A stretch of DNA of 64,000 nt from Planctomycetota bacterium (GCA_029259745.1 JAJDEO010000048.1:141897-205896); one strand, 5' to 3'; numbered from the stretch's first letter, positions 26,146 to 33,990 are shown. The notes: a model not told the origin generated them from the sequence alone. Translations and numbers: made by a program.

Positions 26146-26488
26146 GGGTTGATGACTCCGAGGGGGATGCATTTCTCTTCGGCACCCGCAAACGTGAACT
26201 TCACCCTCCTTCTCGGTGTGTTGCCCGACTGACTCGTGCTGGGACACGGGTTGGCCTGGGCCGATGGCTGGCCTGGCAACCTGGCCGGCCTGCGCACGGG
26301 AAGTCCCTGGCCGGGTCGCGCGCGGACACGGGCGGACACGGTGCGTGTCTCGATCTGTCCAGGTCTTGCTCTCCGCGTCGGTCGCCCGCCGGTCCCGCTT
26401 GCGGCGAGAGCGTGAGCTGCACGGCTTGTGTGTCGCTGGATTGCCGGGTTGCTGGGTGAGCGGATTGCTGGGTTGCTAAGCTCCGGCG
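26146..26488. other. 343-base gap between divergent basic-protein and sulfatase genes
   Basis: No gene seen. The right part is simple-sequence-like: GGATTGCCGGGTTGCT (26438-26453) is followed 24 bases later by GGATTGCTGGGTTGCT (26462-26477), directly before the sulfatase start. The middle is rich in GGCCTGG runs. No clear promoter elements were recognised. Confidence 0.4.
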
Positions 26489-27901
26489 ATGACGCGTTTC
26501 GACCCCGTTCTTCGGCTTGTCTTCGCGGCACTCCTGGTGGTCTTGGTGGGCTGTGCCTCGGAGGAGTCGCGTGTGCCGAGCGCGCGCCCCGACGTCGTGC
26601 TCGTCGTCGTCGACACGCTGCGCGCCGATCGCACCGGGCTCCTCACGCCGGGCCTGATGCCCGAGATGGCGGCTTTGGCCGAGCGCGGTGTCGCCTACAG
26701 CACGGCCGTCGCCCCGTCGTCCTGGACCCTGCCGTCGATCGCGGCGCTTTTTTCCGGGCGTGAGATCACGGCCCGCCGCACGAGTGCGTATCACGACCCG
26801 ACTCTGGCCGAGCGCTTCGCCGAGGCCGGGTACCGCACGGTCGGTCTCGTCGCCAACCCGCTCCTCACGGACGACAACGGCTTCTCGCGCGGCTTCGACG
26901 AGTTCGACGTTGCCCCTGCGACGACGACTTCGAAGCGTCTCGCCGATGCCTCGATGCTTCCCGAGCTTCGTCGCTGGGACGCCGCGGCGCTCGTCTCGCG
27001 CGCCGTCCGCGTGCTCGACGACGCCTCGCGCGCACAGCCCGTCTTTCTCTATGTGCATCTCATGGACCCGCACCTCCCCTACGACCCCGCGCATGTCCCG
27101 CGCGCCGAGGCAATCGAAGGCTGGTCGACGTCCGAGCTCCCGGTCGTCTGGCGCGACGAGCCGCTCGCGGGCACGGAGGCGAAGATCGCCGGGACGCTCC
27201 GGCGCGCCTACGACGGACAGGTCGCGTTCGTCGACGAGGCGCTCGGGCGCTTGGGGCGCATGGTCGTCGACGGGCGGCCGCTGCCGCGCAACGGTGACAC
27301 GCCGCCCGCGCGACGCCCCTGGCTCATGGCCGTCACGTCCGACCACGGCGAGGGACTCTTCTCGCATCGCCGCAACCCCGACAGCCCTTCAAGCGGCGAG
27401 GTGCTCGACGAGGCCTACCTCGAACACGGCGAGCAGGTTTATGAAGAGGCGGTCCGCGTGCCGCTGTGGCTGCTCGGCGCCGGTGTCCCCGCACAGCGGC
27501 GCGAGACACGTCCCGTCGCCATGACGACGCTCGGCGCGACCCTTGCGCACCTCGCTGCCCTCGACGAGCTCCCGCCCGGCGGGGTCCTCCCGCTCGCATC
27601 GACCGACCCCGCGCCGGCTACGATCTTCGGCACCGGCACGCGCGACTGGTTCGCACGCACACCGGACGCCAAGTACATCGCCCCGTTCGAGGAGCGTCTC
27701 ACGCACCCGGACGTCGACAACCGCCTCCTCGAGGTCGCCTCCGAGCGCTACCTCCCCGAGATCGAGTCCCGCCCCCACGCTTCGGGCGACGCGAACCTCC
27801 CCTCCAGCTTTCTCATCTGGCGCGCGGCGAACATCACTCCCAGCGACGTCACGGACCCGGCCACGTACGAACGCCTCAAGCGCCTCGGCTACCTGAAGTG
27901 A
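26489..27901 (+). CDS. sulfatase/phosphoglycerol-transferase superfamily lipoprotein
   Basis: 470 residues. A lipoprotein signal ends at VVLVGCAS (Cys about residue 22). The alkaline-phosphatase-like core begins VVLVVVDTLRADRTG, giving the first metal-binding Asp. The nucleophile region reads SSWTLPSIAALFSG, a Ser-type site. It lacks the Arg of the formylglycine motif C/S-x-P-x-R, so normal maturation to formylglycine is doubtful. HLMDPHLPYDP and VTSDHGEGL supply further metal ligands. The fold hydrolyses or transfers sulfate or phosphate esters; which one cannot be said. It ends 52 bases before tRNA-Val, and that gap holds the tRNA promoter. Confidence 0.85.
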   Translation: MTRFDPVLRLVFAALLVVLVGCASEESRVPSARPDVVLVVVDTLRADRTGLLTPGLMPEMAALAERGVAYSTAVAPSSWTLPSIAALFSGREITARRTSAYHDPTLAERFAEAGYRTVGLVANPLLTDDNGFSRGFDEFDVAPATTTSKRLADASMLPELRRWDAAALVSRAVRVLDDASRAQPVFLYVHLMDPHLPYDPAHVPRAEAIEGWSTSELPVVWRDEPLAGTEAKIAGTLRRAYDGQVAFVDEALGRLGRMVVDGRPLPRNGDTPPARRPWLMAVTSDHGEGLFSHRRNPDSPSSGEVLDEAYLEHGEQVYEEAVRVPLWLLGAGVPAQRRETRPVAMTTLGATLAHLAALDELPPGGVLPLASTDPAPATIFGTGTRDWFARTPDAKYIAPFEERLTHPDVDNRLLEVASERYLPEIESRPHASGDANLPSSFLIWRAANITPSDVTDPATYERLKRLGYLK

Positions 27902-27910
27902 GCCGCCCTC

Positions 27911-27939
27911 TTGCGACGCCCCATGGCGATGCGGATACT
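27911..27939 (+). promoter_or_regulatory. sigma-70-type promoter of tRNA-Val
   Basis: TTGCGA (27911-27916) and GATACT (27934-27939) are separated by 17 bases, placing transcription start a few bases before the tRNA at 27954. Confidence 0.55.
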
Positions 27940-27953
27940 TGGCCGTCTCGGCT

Positions 27954-28029
27954 GGGCGAATGGCGCAGTTGGTAGCGCATCTGGATCACAACCAGAGGGT
28001 CGGGGGTTCGAGTCCCTCTTCGCCCACCA
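27954..28029 (+). tRNA. tRNA-Val, anticodon CAC
   Basis: 76 bases including an encoded CCA (28027-28029). The acceptor stem is GGGCGAA/TTCGCCC. The anticodon arm is TCTGG-ATCACAA-CCAGA, giving anticodon CAC, which reads GTG. The T-arm loop is GGTTCGAGTCC-like and the D-arm is GCGC-AGTTGGTA-GCGC. All arms pair well, so the gene looks functional. Its 3' 50 bases are repeated imperfectly at 29844-29893, the usual footprint of integration at a tRNA 3' end. Confidence 0.95.
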
Positions 28030-28096
28030 TCAATATCGCCAGAGAATCGGCGATTCGCAGGCAAAGCGGCATCTGAGCGTGCAAGGTCACCCACTC

Positions 28097-28237
28097 TCAG
28101 AAGTGTGTCAATGACACACCTCCAGCCATGCGAATGCCGAAGCTGTGCCTACATCGGGCCAGCGGGCGCGAGTCTGTCTCACTCCTGCCACGCCCGCCAA
28201 TCTCGAAGAGCCGCTTCACGTGCTCGGGGTCCGCCAT
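28097..28237 (-). pseudogene. truncated start of a second pentapeptide-repeat-type gene
   Basis: A 46-codon frame with a very good ribosome-binding site (GAGGGAGGAACC before ATG). It begins MADPEHVKRLFE, closely matching the neighbouring pentapeptide-TIR protein, which begins MPNPEHVAMLKK and has a similar GAGGGAG leader. M-x-[NDP]-P-E-H is the usual opening of bacterial pentapeptide-repeat proteins. After about 17 residues the text loses all repeat character and stops at 28097. I read it as the head of a paralogous or exchanged gene whose body has been deleted. It could still be expressed as a short peptide. Confidence 0.5.
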
Positions 28238-28312
28238 GGTTCCTCCCTCTCGCATGGATGTCGTCCTCTTCTCGAAGCAGCAGATCCAAAGCTGAGCGTT
28301 GCGTGGCGAGCG

Positions 28313-29626
28313 CTACGCGTTCTCCCTCGTCCCCACCGCCCCATAGTTGTCGCGCAGCCCGCGGTAGAGCTTCGTGAACGCTGCCTCGAACTTCGTCTCG
28401 TTCTCCCACTCGGAGAAGTCGAGCACGTTGTAGCTCTCGATCTGGCGGCGTAGTGGGCCGGGCCAGTCGCATTCCTTCCACGCATCGTCGAGCGCGACCG
28501 GGCATAGCACTGGTCTGCCGATCTTCTTCTCGAGCTTACGTGCTTGGCCGGCCTCCCACTCGACCCATTCGCTTTCCAGCGACCTCTCTGATAGCAAGCT
28601 CACGACGACCGGATTGATCGTGTTGAACACGTGGTCGATCTGGCGGTCAACTTTGCCGGCATTAAGATCGTGAACGTCGAACCACGTGCGCATGTGTTTT
28701 TCGTCGAACGCTGCCTTCAGACGCTTCGCCAAGGCGCCATCAACGTCGTCGTGCTTGTACGAGATGAACACCGGGTGAAGCTGCAACGGATCGTGGAAGC
28801 GTAGATCGTACACGCGATACTGGATCTCGGTGATCTCCTCCGGCGAAAGCGATGCATCGTACATCCGCACAGCTAAGGTCTCCCAAGGCGTAAGACCTGC
28901 TCCTTCGAGGAAGGTGTCCGAGAGCTGGCCACGTGATCTTGCCAGAGCGCTTGTAGATAGTGAGCTTGGGCCACGGTACTGGACATCGTTTAGGTCGACT
29001 TGCGAGAGATCCACATCGTCGAAGTAGGCTCCGCCGAGGGTCGCGGCGGTCATGTCGGTGTTCCGAAGGATCGTTGCCCGGAAGACCGTAGCGCTTAGGT
29101 TCGCATGTCGTAGTTTTGCATTACTTAGGTCCGCGCGACTAAGGTTGGCACGATTGAGATTCGCGCGGACGAGCCTCGCACCGTTCAGTTTCGCACTGTC
29201 CAGGTTCGCACCGGTGAGGTTGGCTTCGACCAGTACCGCATGAAGCAAGTCGGCGTTGCTCAGGTCAGCATCTACCAGCTCCGCACCACTGAAGTCCGAA
29301 TAGCTCAGGCTCGAATCGGTTAGATCCGCGTTGATTAGGTAAGAGCTGTTTAGGTCCGCACTGTCAAGATCCGCACGGCGCAGATCAGCGCCGCTTAGGT
29401 CGGCACCGCTAAGGTCAGCGCTGTCCAAGTTCGCACTGCTTAGGTCAGCGTGGCTCAGAACAGCCTCGTCTAGCTTCGCACTGTGTAAATCCGCGCCTTC
29501 TAGAGCTACGCCGCCTAGATTTGCTCCGCTCAGGTCAATGCGCTCACCTCCGAAGCGGAAGAGTGCCCACAGGTCTCCCTTCCCGCGGGTCTTCTTGAGC
29601 ATCGCAACGTGCTCGGGGTTCGGCAT
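28313..29626 (-). CDS. pentapeptide-repeat protein with C-terminal TIR domain
   Basis: 437 residues. A short leader (MPNPEHVAMLKKTRGKGDLW) precedes about 35 pentapeptide units, residues roughly 30-205, in the pattern A-[DN]-L-x-x (DLSGADLSGADLRRADL and so on), which fold as a right-handed four-sided beta-helix. A linker of about 80 residues leads to a TIR domain (about 290-435): HPVFISYKHDD, MRTWFDVHDLNAG, INPVVVSLLSERSLESEWVEWEAGQA, RPVLCPVAL. The Glu in SEWVEWE sits where the catalytic Glu of NAD-cleaving TIR domains lies. Bacterial TIR proteins often act in anti-phage defence or cell-death signalling; that role is inference. It is lower in G+C than its neighbours and sits in a tRNA-bounded island, both signs of transfer. 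ATG 29626 has a GAGGGAG leader. Confidence 0.9.
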   Translation of the reverse strand: MPNPEHVAMLKKTRGKGDLWALFRFGGERIDLSGANLGGVALEGADLHSAKLDEAVLSHADLSSANLDSADLSGADLSGADLRRADLDSADLNSSYLINADLTDSSLSYSDFSGAELVDADLSNADLLHAVLVEANLTGANLDSAKLNGARLVRANLNRANLSRADLSNAKLRHANLSATVFRATILRNTDMTAATLGGAYFDDVDLSQVDLNDVQYRGPSSLSTSALARSRGQLSDTFLEGAGLTPWETLAVRMYDASLSPEEITEIQYRVYDLRFHDPLQLHPVFISYKHDDVDGALAKRLKAAFDEKHMRTWFDVHDLNAGKVDRQIDHVFNTINPVVVSLLSERSLESEWVEWEAGQARKLEKKIGRPVLCPVALDDAWKECDWPGPLRRQIESYNVLDFSEWENETKFEAAFTKLYRGLRDNYGAVGTRENA

Positions 29627-29843
29627 GCTTCTCCCTCGATCGATCGTCCGACCCTTTTTCGGACTGTGCATCAGGCGTGACACACTTCTACACACTTTGC
29701 CCTCGAACCGCCCGGATTCGCCCGGATACCACGCACCGGTTCGCACTGCGCTGCCCCCCCCGTGGTACTGTCCGTAGGCACGTCTTCGACGCCGATTTCG
29801 TCGCAACGGGCTGATTCCTCGCCGATCCTCGCCGTGACCCGAT

Positions 29844-29893
29844 TCTGGATCACAACCAGAGGGTCGGGGGGGCGAGCCCCTCTTCGCCCACCA
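29844..29893 (+). repeat. partial copy of the tRNA-Val 3' end (att-like repeat)
   Basis: From TCTGGATCACAACCAGAGGG to the end CTTCGCCCACCA, it matches 27980-28029 with three differences, all in the T-arm (TT to GG, T to C). The 5' half of a tRNA is absent, so it cannot be a working tRNA. Its counterpart is the 3' part of the intact tRNA gene; together they resemble attL/attR. Confidence 0.85.
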
Positions 29894-30012
29894 CTTCGAG
29901 ACCCGCCGGCCAACCCGCGCGGATGAGCGGCGCGGATGAGCGGCCCTCGGGCGCCGCGCCGACGGGGAGCGTGCGCTGAAGTAACGGCGCCGACGTCGTC
30001 TCCCGCTCCCGC

Positions 30013-30144
30013 TCACTTGGGGACCGTCTGTGGGGCATTGCTCTCCCCCCAACCCTGCGTCGCTCCGACGACGTTCATCCAGACGTGCGCGAAGAAATCG
30101 GCACCGCCCGCTTCTCCCAGAGCGTGGGTCTGTAAAGCGCTGAC
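30013..30144 (-). pseudogene. C-terminal fragment of a gene related to the secreted protein at 30278-31339
   Basis: A 43-codon frame between two stops, with no good start. It reads LQTHALGEAGG, then FFAHVWMNVVGATQG and ESNA. The end of the adjacent intact protein reads LQTDTLGEAST, then LFTQVWMNDAGAEQG and GSNALRTLLE. The order and spacing agree after a short deletion, so this is the tail of a paralog (or a partial duplication of the neighbour) with the rest lost. The surrounding 29894-30277 gap has no other supported gene; a 13-base unit GCGCGGATGAGCG occurs twice near 29920-29945. Confidence 0.6.
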
Positions 30145-30277
30145 TCACGCGAGCCATTGCGCGGCTCGACGCTCGCGATCGTGTGGGTCAAAGTGCGCCA
30201 ACCCCGCCACGGTGAGCCGTCAGGTCACACCGGTGCGGGGTTGGTCGTCCAGGTCGCGCGCGCCGAGGCGCGGACGT

Positions 30278-31339
30278 TCACTCCAGCAGCGTGCGCAGTG
30301 CGTTGCTGCCCGCCAGCCCCTGCTCGGCGCCGGCGTCGTTCATCCAGACCTGTGTGAAGAGGTCGAAGCCGGACAGCGCGGCCGGGAGCGCCGGGATCGT
30401 CGTCGAGGCCTCGCCGAGCGTGTCCGTCTGCAGCGAGACGACGGCGTCGACCGAGGGAACGAAGGTGCCGCCGAAGTACGGCAGGCTCACGTTCTCGAGC
30501 CCGAGGAAGAGCAGCGCCGACTCGGACGGCAGGGCGCCGAGGAGCGCGAGCTCACCGCCACCGCTGCTTGCCGACGGGGTGCCCGAGCCCACGAGCAGGA
30601 GGTCACCCGCCGTGCCGGCGACTCCCCCACCAAGCGACTCGAACGCAAGCGTCTCGACCATGACGCGGCCCAGGCCGGTGATGGACTGGTGAGCGTCGAG
30701 CGGAACACCGTTGGGTGCCGCTTCGTCGGTCCCGATGCTGGCACCGACGAGCGCCTGCTCCACGTCGAGGATGATCTGATCGAACACGTCGTCGGCGAAC
30801 ATGGTCGTGGAGTTGAAGCCGCGGATGCGCACCGGGCCGGGAATCGTCCCGCCTCCCGGCGGCGGCTCAGGCAGCTTGCCCTGCAGCTTGAAGCAGAGGT
30901 CGACTTCGTTACCGACGCCGAGCGGTACTTCGACCGGTGCGACGAACGAGTACCAGTTGCCGGACAGCGTCACGTCCCAGGCTTGGTCCCCGGCGGCCGT
31001 GTTGTCGAACGATCCGAAGCCGGGGACCGGAATGTCCGTCCCCGGGAACGTCACGCGCGCACTGATGATCTCGCAGAGCTTGGTGCCCGTCGGCAGGTTG
31101 AAGGCGCACGAGCAGAACTGGCCCGGTGACCCGCCGAAGAGCGTGTAGCCCTTCACGTAGATGTCGACGGTGTACATGTCGTCGGTGATCTCCAGCGAGC
31201 CCTTGTCGAGACAGACGCCCGGCGACGTGACGGGCGGCGGCTGGACGCAGGCATCACTGACTGAAACGAATGCTGCGATGGCAACGGCTGTTGCTTGAAT
31301 CCATCGTGAGTGCTGCATGATTTCGGGTTCCTTCGACAA
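30278..31339 (-). CDS. secreted protein of unknown function
   Basis: 353 residues (a second ATG at 31318 is possible and gives a cleaner signal peptide). The N-terminus WIQATAVAIAAFVSVSDAC is an export signal. The next 170 residues are beta-rich with several Cys (QFCSCAFNLPTGTKLCE, EVDLCFKLQG), suggesting disulfides in an extracytoplasmic domain. The C-terminal 130 residues (GDLLLVGSGTPSASSGGGE to SNALRTLLE) form a beta-domain of a type I associate with large secreted proteins of Planctomycetota; a fragment of a paralog lies just downstream. No catalytic motif was found. It stands alone with wide gaps on both sides. Confidence 0.75.
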   Translation of the reverse strand: MSKEPEIMQHSRWIQATAVAIAAFVSVSDACVQPPPVTSPGVCLDKGSLEITDDMYTVDIYVKGYTLFGGSPGQFCSCAFNLPTGTKLCEIISARVTFPGTDIPVPGFGSFDNTAAGDQAWDVTLSGNWYSFVAPVEVPLGVGNEVDLCFKLQGKLPEPPPGGGTIPGPVRIRGFNSTTMFADDVFDQIILDVEQALVGASIGTDEAAPNGVPLDAHQSITGLGRVMVETLAFESLGGGVAGTAGDLLLVGSGTPSASSGGGELALLGALPSESALLFLGLENVSLPYFGGTFVPSVDAVVSLQTDTLGEASTTIPALPAALSGFDLFTQVWMNDAGAEQGLAGSNALRTLLE

Positions 31340-31725
31340 GTGTCGTGAGTGAGTCGGTTCGCGCGAAGGTCGAGTGACCCTCGCGGCGTGTGGCGCGCGT
31401 CGAATGCACGCGTCTCCTACTCACACTTGATGAGCTGCGGTCCGCTTCTCTGATCGACTCTCGACAAATGCGCGTGGCGCGCTCGTCGTGCCATCGTCGC
31501 TCGGCTGGAGTGCCGCGCGCCTCGACGCAAGTGCATGCGTGACACGTGCACGCCGCGCCATGCGTTCTCGGATCAGGCCGCGTCGCGGTCACGCCCTCAG
31601 CGCACTGGAGCGTCGGAGAGCACGCGCGAGCGGTGCAAGGGATGCAAGGACATCGAGCGTCGTAGGCGCTCTTCGCCGAAGACGTGGCGTCGAGCGCACG
31701 GCGCCCGCGCAAGTCCCCGGCGCGG
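31340..31725. other. 386-base gap, nothing recognised
   Basis: Lies upstream of the leftward secreted-protein gene and downstream of the leftward coiled-coil membrane protein. The open frames here are arginine/cysteine-rich shadows. No clear promoter, terminator or RNA was seen. Confidence 0.4.
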
Positions 31726-32118
31726 TCAGCCGTCCTTCAGAAGCTCGGCCTTCGCCGCCTCGAGTTCGGACGCCAGCTCATCGAGCTGCGCGCGTAGCTC
31801 AGCGCGTTCCTTGCGCAACTCGCTGACCTCGGGGTCGACGTTGTCGTCGTCGTGCGCGTGGTCATGATGGGCGTCGCCGTCATCCTCGGCATGGGCCTCT
31901 GCTTCGGGTCGGGCCGATGATCGCAAGGCGATCGTGGTCCGCTCGATCTCTGCGAGGGCCTGCGCGCGAGCTTCGAGAGCTTCGAGGCGGGCGACCTCCG
32001 CGCGGGTGTTCAGCATGTCGACGACGAAGGCACCGGCGGCCAGGACCGCGATGAAGAGCACGCCGATGAAGACGAAAAGTCCGATGCCGCTGTCATCGTC
32101 GGAGCGCTTGCTTGCCAT
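31726..32118 (-). CDS. small membrane protein with His/Asp-rich linker and coiled coil
   Basis: 130 residues, function unknown. After MASKRSDDDSGIG there is one membrane helix (LFVFIGVLFIAVLAAGAFVV), a helical stretch (VARLEALEARAQALAEIERT), a Glu/Asp/His-rich linker (AEDDGDAHHDHAHDDD) that could bind metal ions, and a C-terminal heptad coiled coil (VSELRKERAELRAQLDELASELEAAKAELL). The layout recalls small cell-division or envelope-organising proteins such as FtsB/FtsL-like or tail-anchored scaffold proteins, but there is no firm match. ATG 32118 is chosen; the frame extends upstream without a convincing protein. Confidence 0.65.
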   Translation of the reverse strand: MASKRSDDDSGIGLFVFIGVLFIAVLAAGAFVVDMLNTRAEVARLEALEARAQALAEIERTTIALRSSARPEAEAHAEDDGDAHHDHAHDDDNVDPEVSELRKERAELRAQLDELASELEAAKAELLKDG

Positions 32119-32574
32119 CGGTCGCGTCTCATGGAGAAGCTCGTGAGCGCGCCATTCTAACAGTCTGTTCACAGGCGATTCACAATGGCGCGTACGCACG
32201 GGGATTCCTGCACCGCGAGGTCTTCGCTGCCGTCTTCTTGGATGAGGGAGGTCAGCCTCCGAGTCTCATCCGGAATCGATCTCATGCAGTCCCACGCCAA
32301 CATCACGACCGCGCTGTTTTCACGCAGCAGTCTGCGTCGTGCGACGAGCCCCGAGGGCCTTCGCACGGCTCTGTTCGTCGCCTTGCTCGCCGCGGCAGTC
32401 GTCACGGCCTGATGGCCCGCGCGACCTGACGGTCCGAGCCATCGTCCTTCCGCGCGAGGCCGCGCCAACGGAGTCGTTCGCACCGTTGTGAAACGCCGAC
32501 AGCGCGACTTCGACCGCGCTTCGCCGCTGACGACTTACCCGTGCCGCTGGCGGTCGGCGCGCAGCGGCCTCACG
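32119..32574. other. 456-base gap with one doubtful small reading frame
   Basis: Between the stop of the nuclease-like gene and the start of the coiled-coil gene, both leftward. Apart from the small plus-strand frame at 32284-32412 nothing was recognised. Confidence 0.35.
32284..32412 (+). CDS. possible 42-residue membrane peptide
   Basis: ATG 32284 gives 42 codons: a basic, Ser-rich start (MQSHANITTALFSRSSLRR) and a C-terminal hydrophobic helix ending LFVALLAAAVVTA. Basic-then-hydrophobic text is suggestive of a small membrane protein, but there is no good ribosome-binding site. The call is tentative. Confidence 0.25.
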   Translation: MQSHANITTALFSRSSLRRATSPEGLRTALFVALLAAAVVTA

Positions 32575-33990
32575 TCACTCGATCGTGACGTCGAACCCAT
32601 CGCTGAGAGCGCCGAGTCCGTTCGGCGCGCCGCTGTCCACGACGAGCCATTGGCTCACGATGTGGATGCCGACGATCGACGGCTTGTTGGGCAGCGGGAA
32701 GGCGAACTCCGTCGTGCCGCTCGCGTCGGCGCTCGAAGGAAAGAGACTCAGCATTGTGCCGAGGTCGACGTGCAGCGTCGTGTCGGGAAGCTGCGGGGCG
32801 AGGTCGACGCCCGGGATGAGCGCACCTGTCCCGAGGATCAGGAACGTTGGTGCGCCGGGCAGGACATTGACGCCGCGCAGGACGAAGTCGCTGCTCCCGA
32901 TCGCGGGCGTGCCGCCGATCGTCGCGCGTGGTTCGAGTGCGTAGGTTCCCGGGGACGAAACGCCGAACGGCGTGCCGCTGCAGCCGGCGAAGAGCCAGTC
33001 GGAGAACACCGGATAGTGGTCCGAGGCCGTGAAGCTCGTGGTCCCGTCCAGGGGCGAGCCGCTCTTGTGGAGGACGAGCCCGATCGGCCCGCCGTCGAGG
33101 CCGTCGTCGTCCTCCGAGGAGTAGATCTCGTCGCCCATGAGCAGCGCCTCGGCGCTCACGAAGATGTGGTCGACCGAGTTGCCCGACACGATCAGCGTCC
33201 CCGTGTCGGTGGCGCTGTCTTCGTGCGTGGCTTCGGCGCGCACGAGGCCGTCGCCGGCCAACTGCACGAAGGGATCGTGGACGACCGGGAACGTGATGTC
33301 CGTGCCGAGCGAGAAACTGCCTGGGAGTCCGCTGGGGACGCTCGTGAAGGTCGAGCCGAACGTGTCGTCGAGGGCGTCGTTGAAGTCGCCGCCGACGACG
33401 ATGAGTGTTGACGGGTCGGCGAGCTTGACGGCTTCGATGCGCGAACGCAGGCGGCGCTGCTCGACGGCGCGGCGGAAGCGATTCCCCGAGCCCGACGAAG
33501 CCTTGAAGTGCACCGGGAAGACGACGAGCGGGTTGCAGACGTCGGGGACGTCGAGCGTCACCTCGAAGATGTCGCGCGTGATGTCGTTCGCGGCCGGGTC
33601 GCCGCTCAGCGCGGCCGCCGACCAGGAGATGGCGCCCGTGATTGGCACGCGCGACAGCACGCCCGTGCGCAGGCCACCCGAGAGCGTCCCACTGAACGAG
33701 CTCGCGACGGAGAAGGCGTAGCCGGTGTCGGCGGCGAGGAAGGGCAGGTCGGCGACGTCGGTCGCGCCGGAGACTTCCTGCAGCAGCACGATGTCGGCGT
33801 CGAGGCGCTGGAGGGTGTCGACGAGCGCGTCGTACTCGACGCCGGGGCGATTGAGGCCCTTGACGTTGTACGCCGCGATGCGCAACGCGTCGCCGGCCGT
33901 GGCGAGGGACGCCAGCAGACAGGCCAACAGCGCGCTCAAGGCGATGCGAGAGGCGGACGGAACGAGACTGCGGAGCAGGGGTGTGATCAC
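32575..33990 (-). CDS. secreted endonuclease/exonuclease/phosphatase-family protein
   Basis: 471 residues from a GTG at 33990, chosen because it opens a clean signal peptide (IALSALLACLLASLATAG); the frame is open to a GTG at 34116. The EEP core follows: LRIAAYNVKGLNRPG, then DADIVLLQEVSG with the metal-binding Glu, VFPVHFKASSG, VVGGDFNDALDD with the catalytic Asp/Asn, and FTASDHYPVFSDW with the final Asp-His pair. The site looks intact, so it should be a metal-dependent phosphoesterase: a nuclease, sphingomyelinase-like enzyme or phosphatase acting outside the cytoplasm. The C-terminal 130 residues form a separate beta-domain of the same kind as in the neighbour at 30278-31339. Confidence 0.82.
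   Translation of the reverse strand: MITPLLRSLVPSASRIALSALLACLLASLATAGDALRIAAYNVKGLNRPGVEYDALVDTLQRLDADIVLLQEVSGATDVADLPFLAADTGYAFSVASSFSGTLSGGLRTGVLSRVPITGAISWSAAALSGDPAANDITRDIFEVTLDVPDVCNPLVVFPVHFKASSGSGNRFRRAVEQRRLRSRIEAVKLADPSTLIVVGGDFNDALDDTFGSTFTSVPSGLPGSFSLGTDITFPVVHDPFVQLAGDGLVRAEATHEDSATDTGTLIVSGNSVDHIFVSAEALLMGDEIYSSEDDDGLDGGPIGLVLHKSGSPLDGTTSFTASDHYPVFSDWLFAGCSGTPFGVSSPGTYALEPRATIGGTPAIGSSDFVLRGVNVLPGAPTFLILGTGALIPGVDLAPQLPDTTLHVDLGTMLSLFPSSADASGTTEFAFPLPNKPSIVGIHIVSQWLVVDSGAPNGLGALSDGFDVTIE

Larger units (their letters stand above)
28030..29893. mobile_element. small tRNA-Val-associated island (no integrase)
   Basis: Bounded on the left by the intact tRNA-Val 3' end and on the right by a 50-base partial copy of it (29844-29893; 47 of 50 bases agree with 27980-28029). 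Inside are one pentapeptide-TIR gene and the first 46 codons of a second pentapeptide-type gene, both leftward. Base composition is lower in G+C than the neighbours: 29 of 60 bases are G or C in 29101-29160, against 40 of 60 in 33361-33420. There is no integrase or transposase, so this is a non-autonomous insertion or the remnant of a larger island. A degraded second tRNA copy without insertion is the alternative. Confidence 0.6.

Noticed and set aside
29844..29893. Second tRNA-Val gene
   Set aside because: Only the anticodon arm to CCA is present; acceptor 5' strand and D-arm are missing and the T-arm is altered.
29936..31129. 397-codon plus-strand frame
   Set aside because: Covers the pseudogene and most of the secreted-protein gene in antisense; no start context or domain.
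31254..31712. 152-codon minus-strand frame in the gap before 31726
   Set aside because: Cys/Arg/Thr-rich random-looking text without start context; it overlaps the signal-peptide end of the neighbouring gene.
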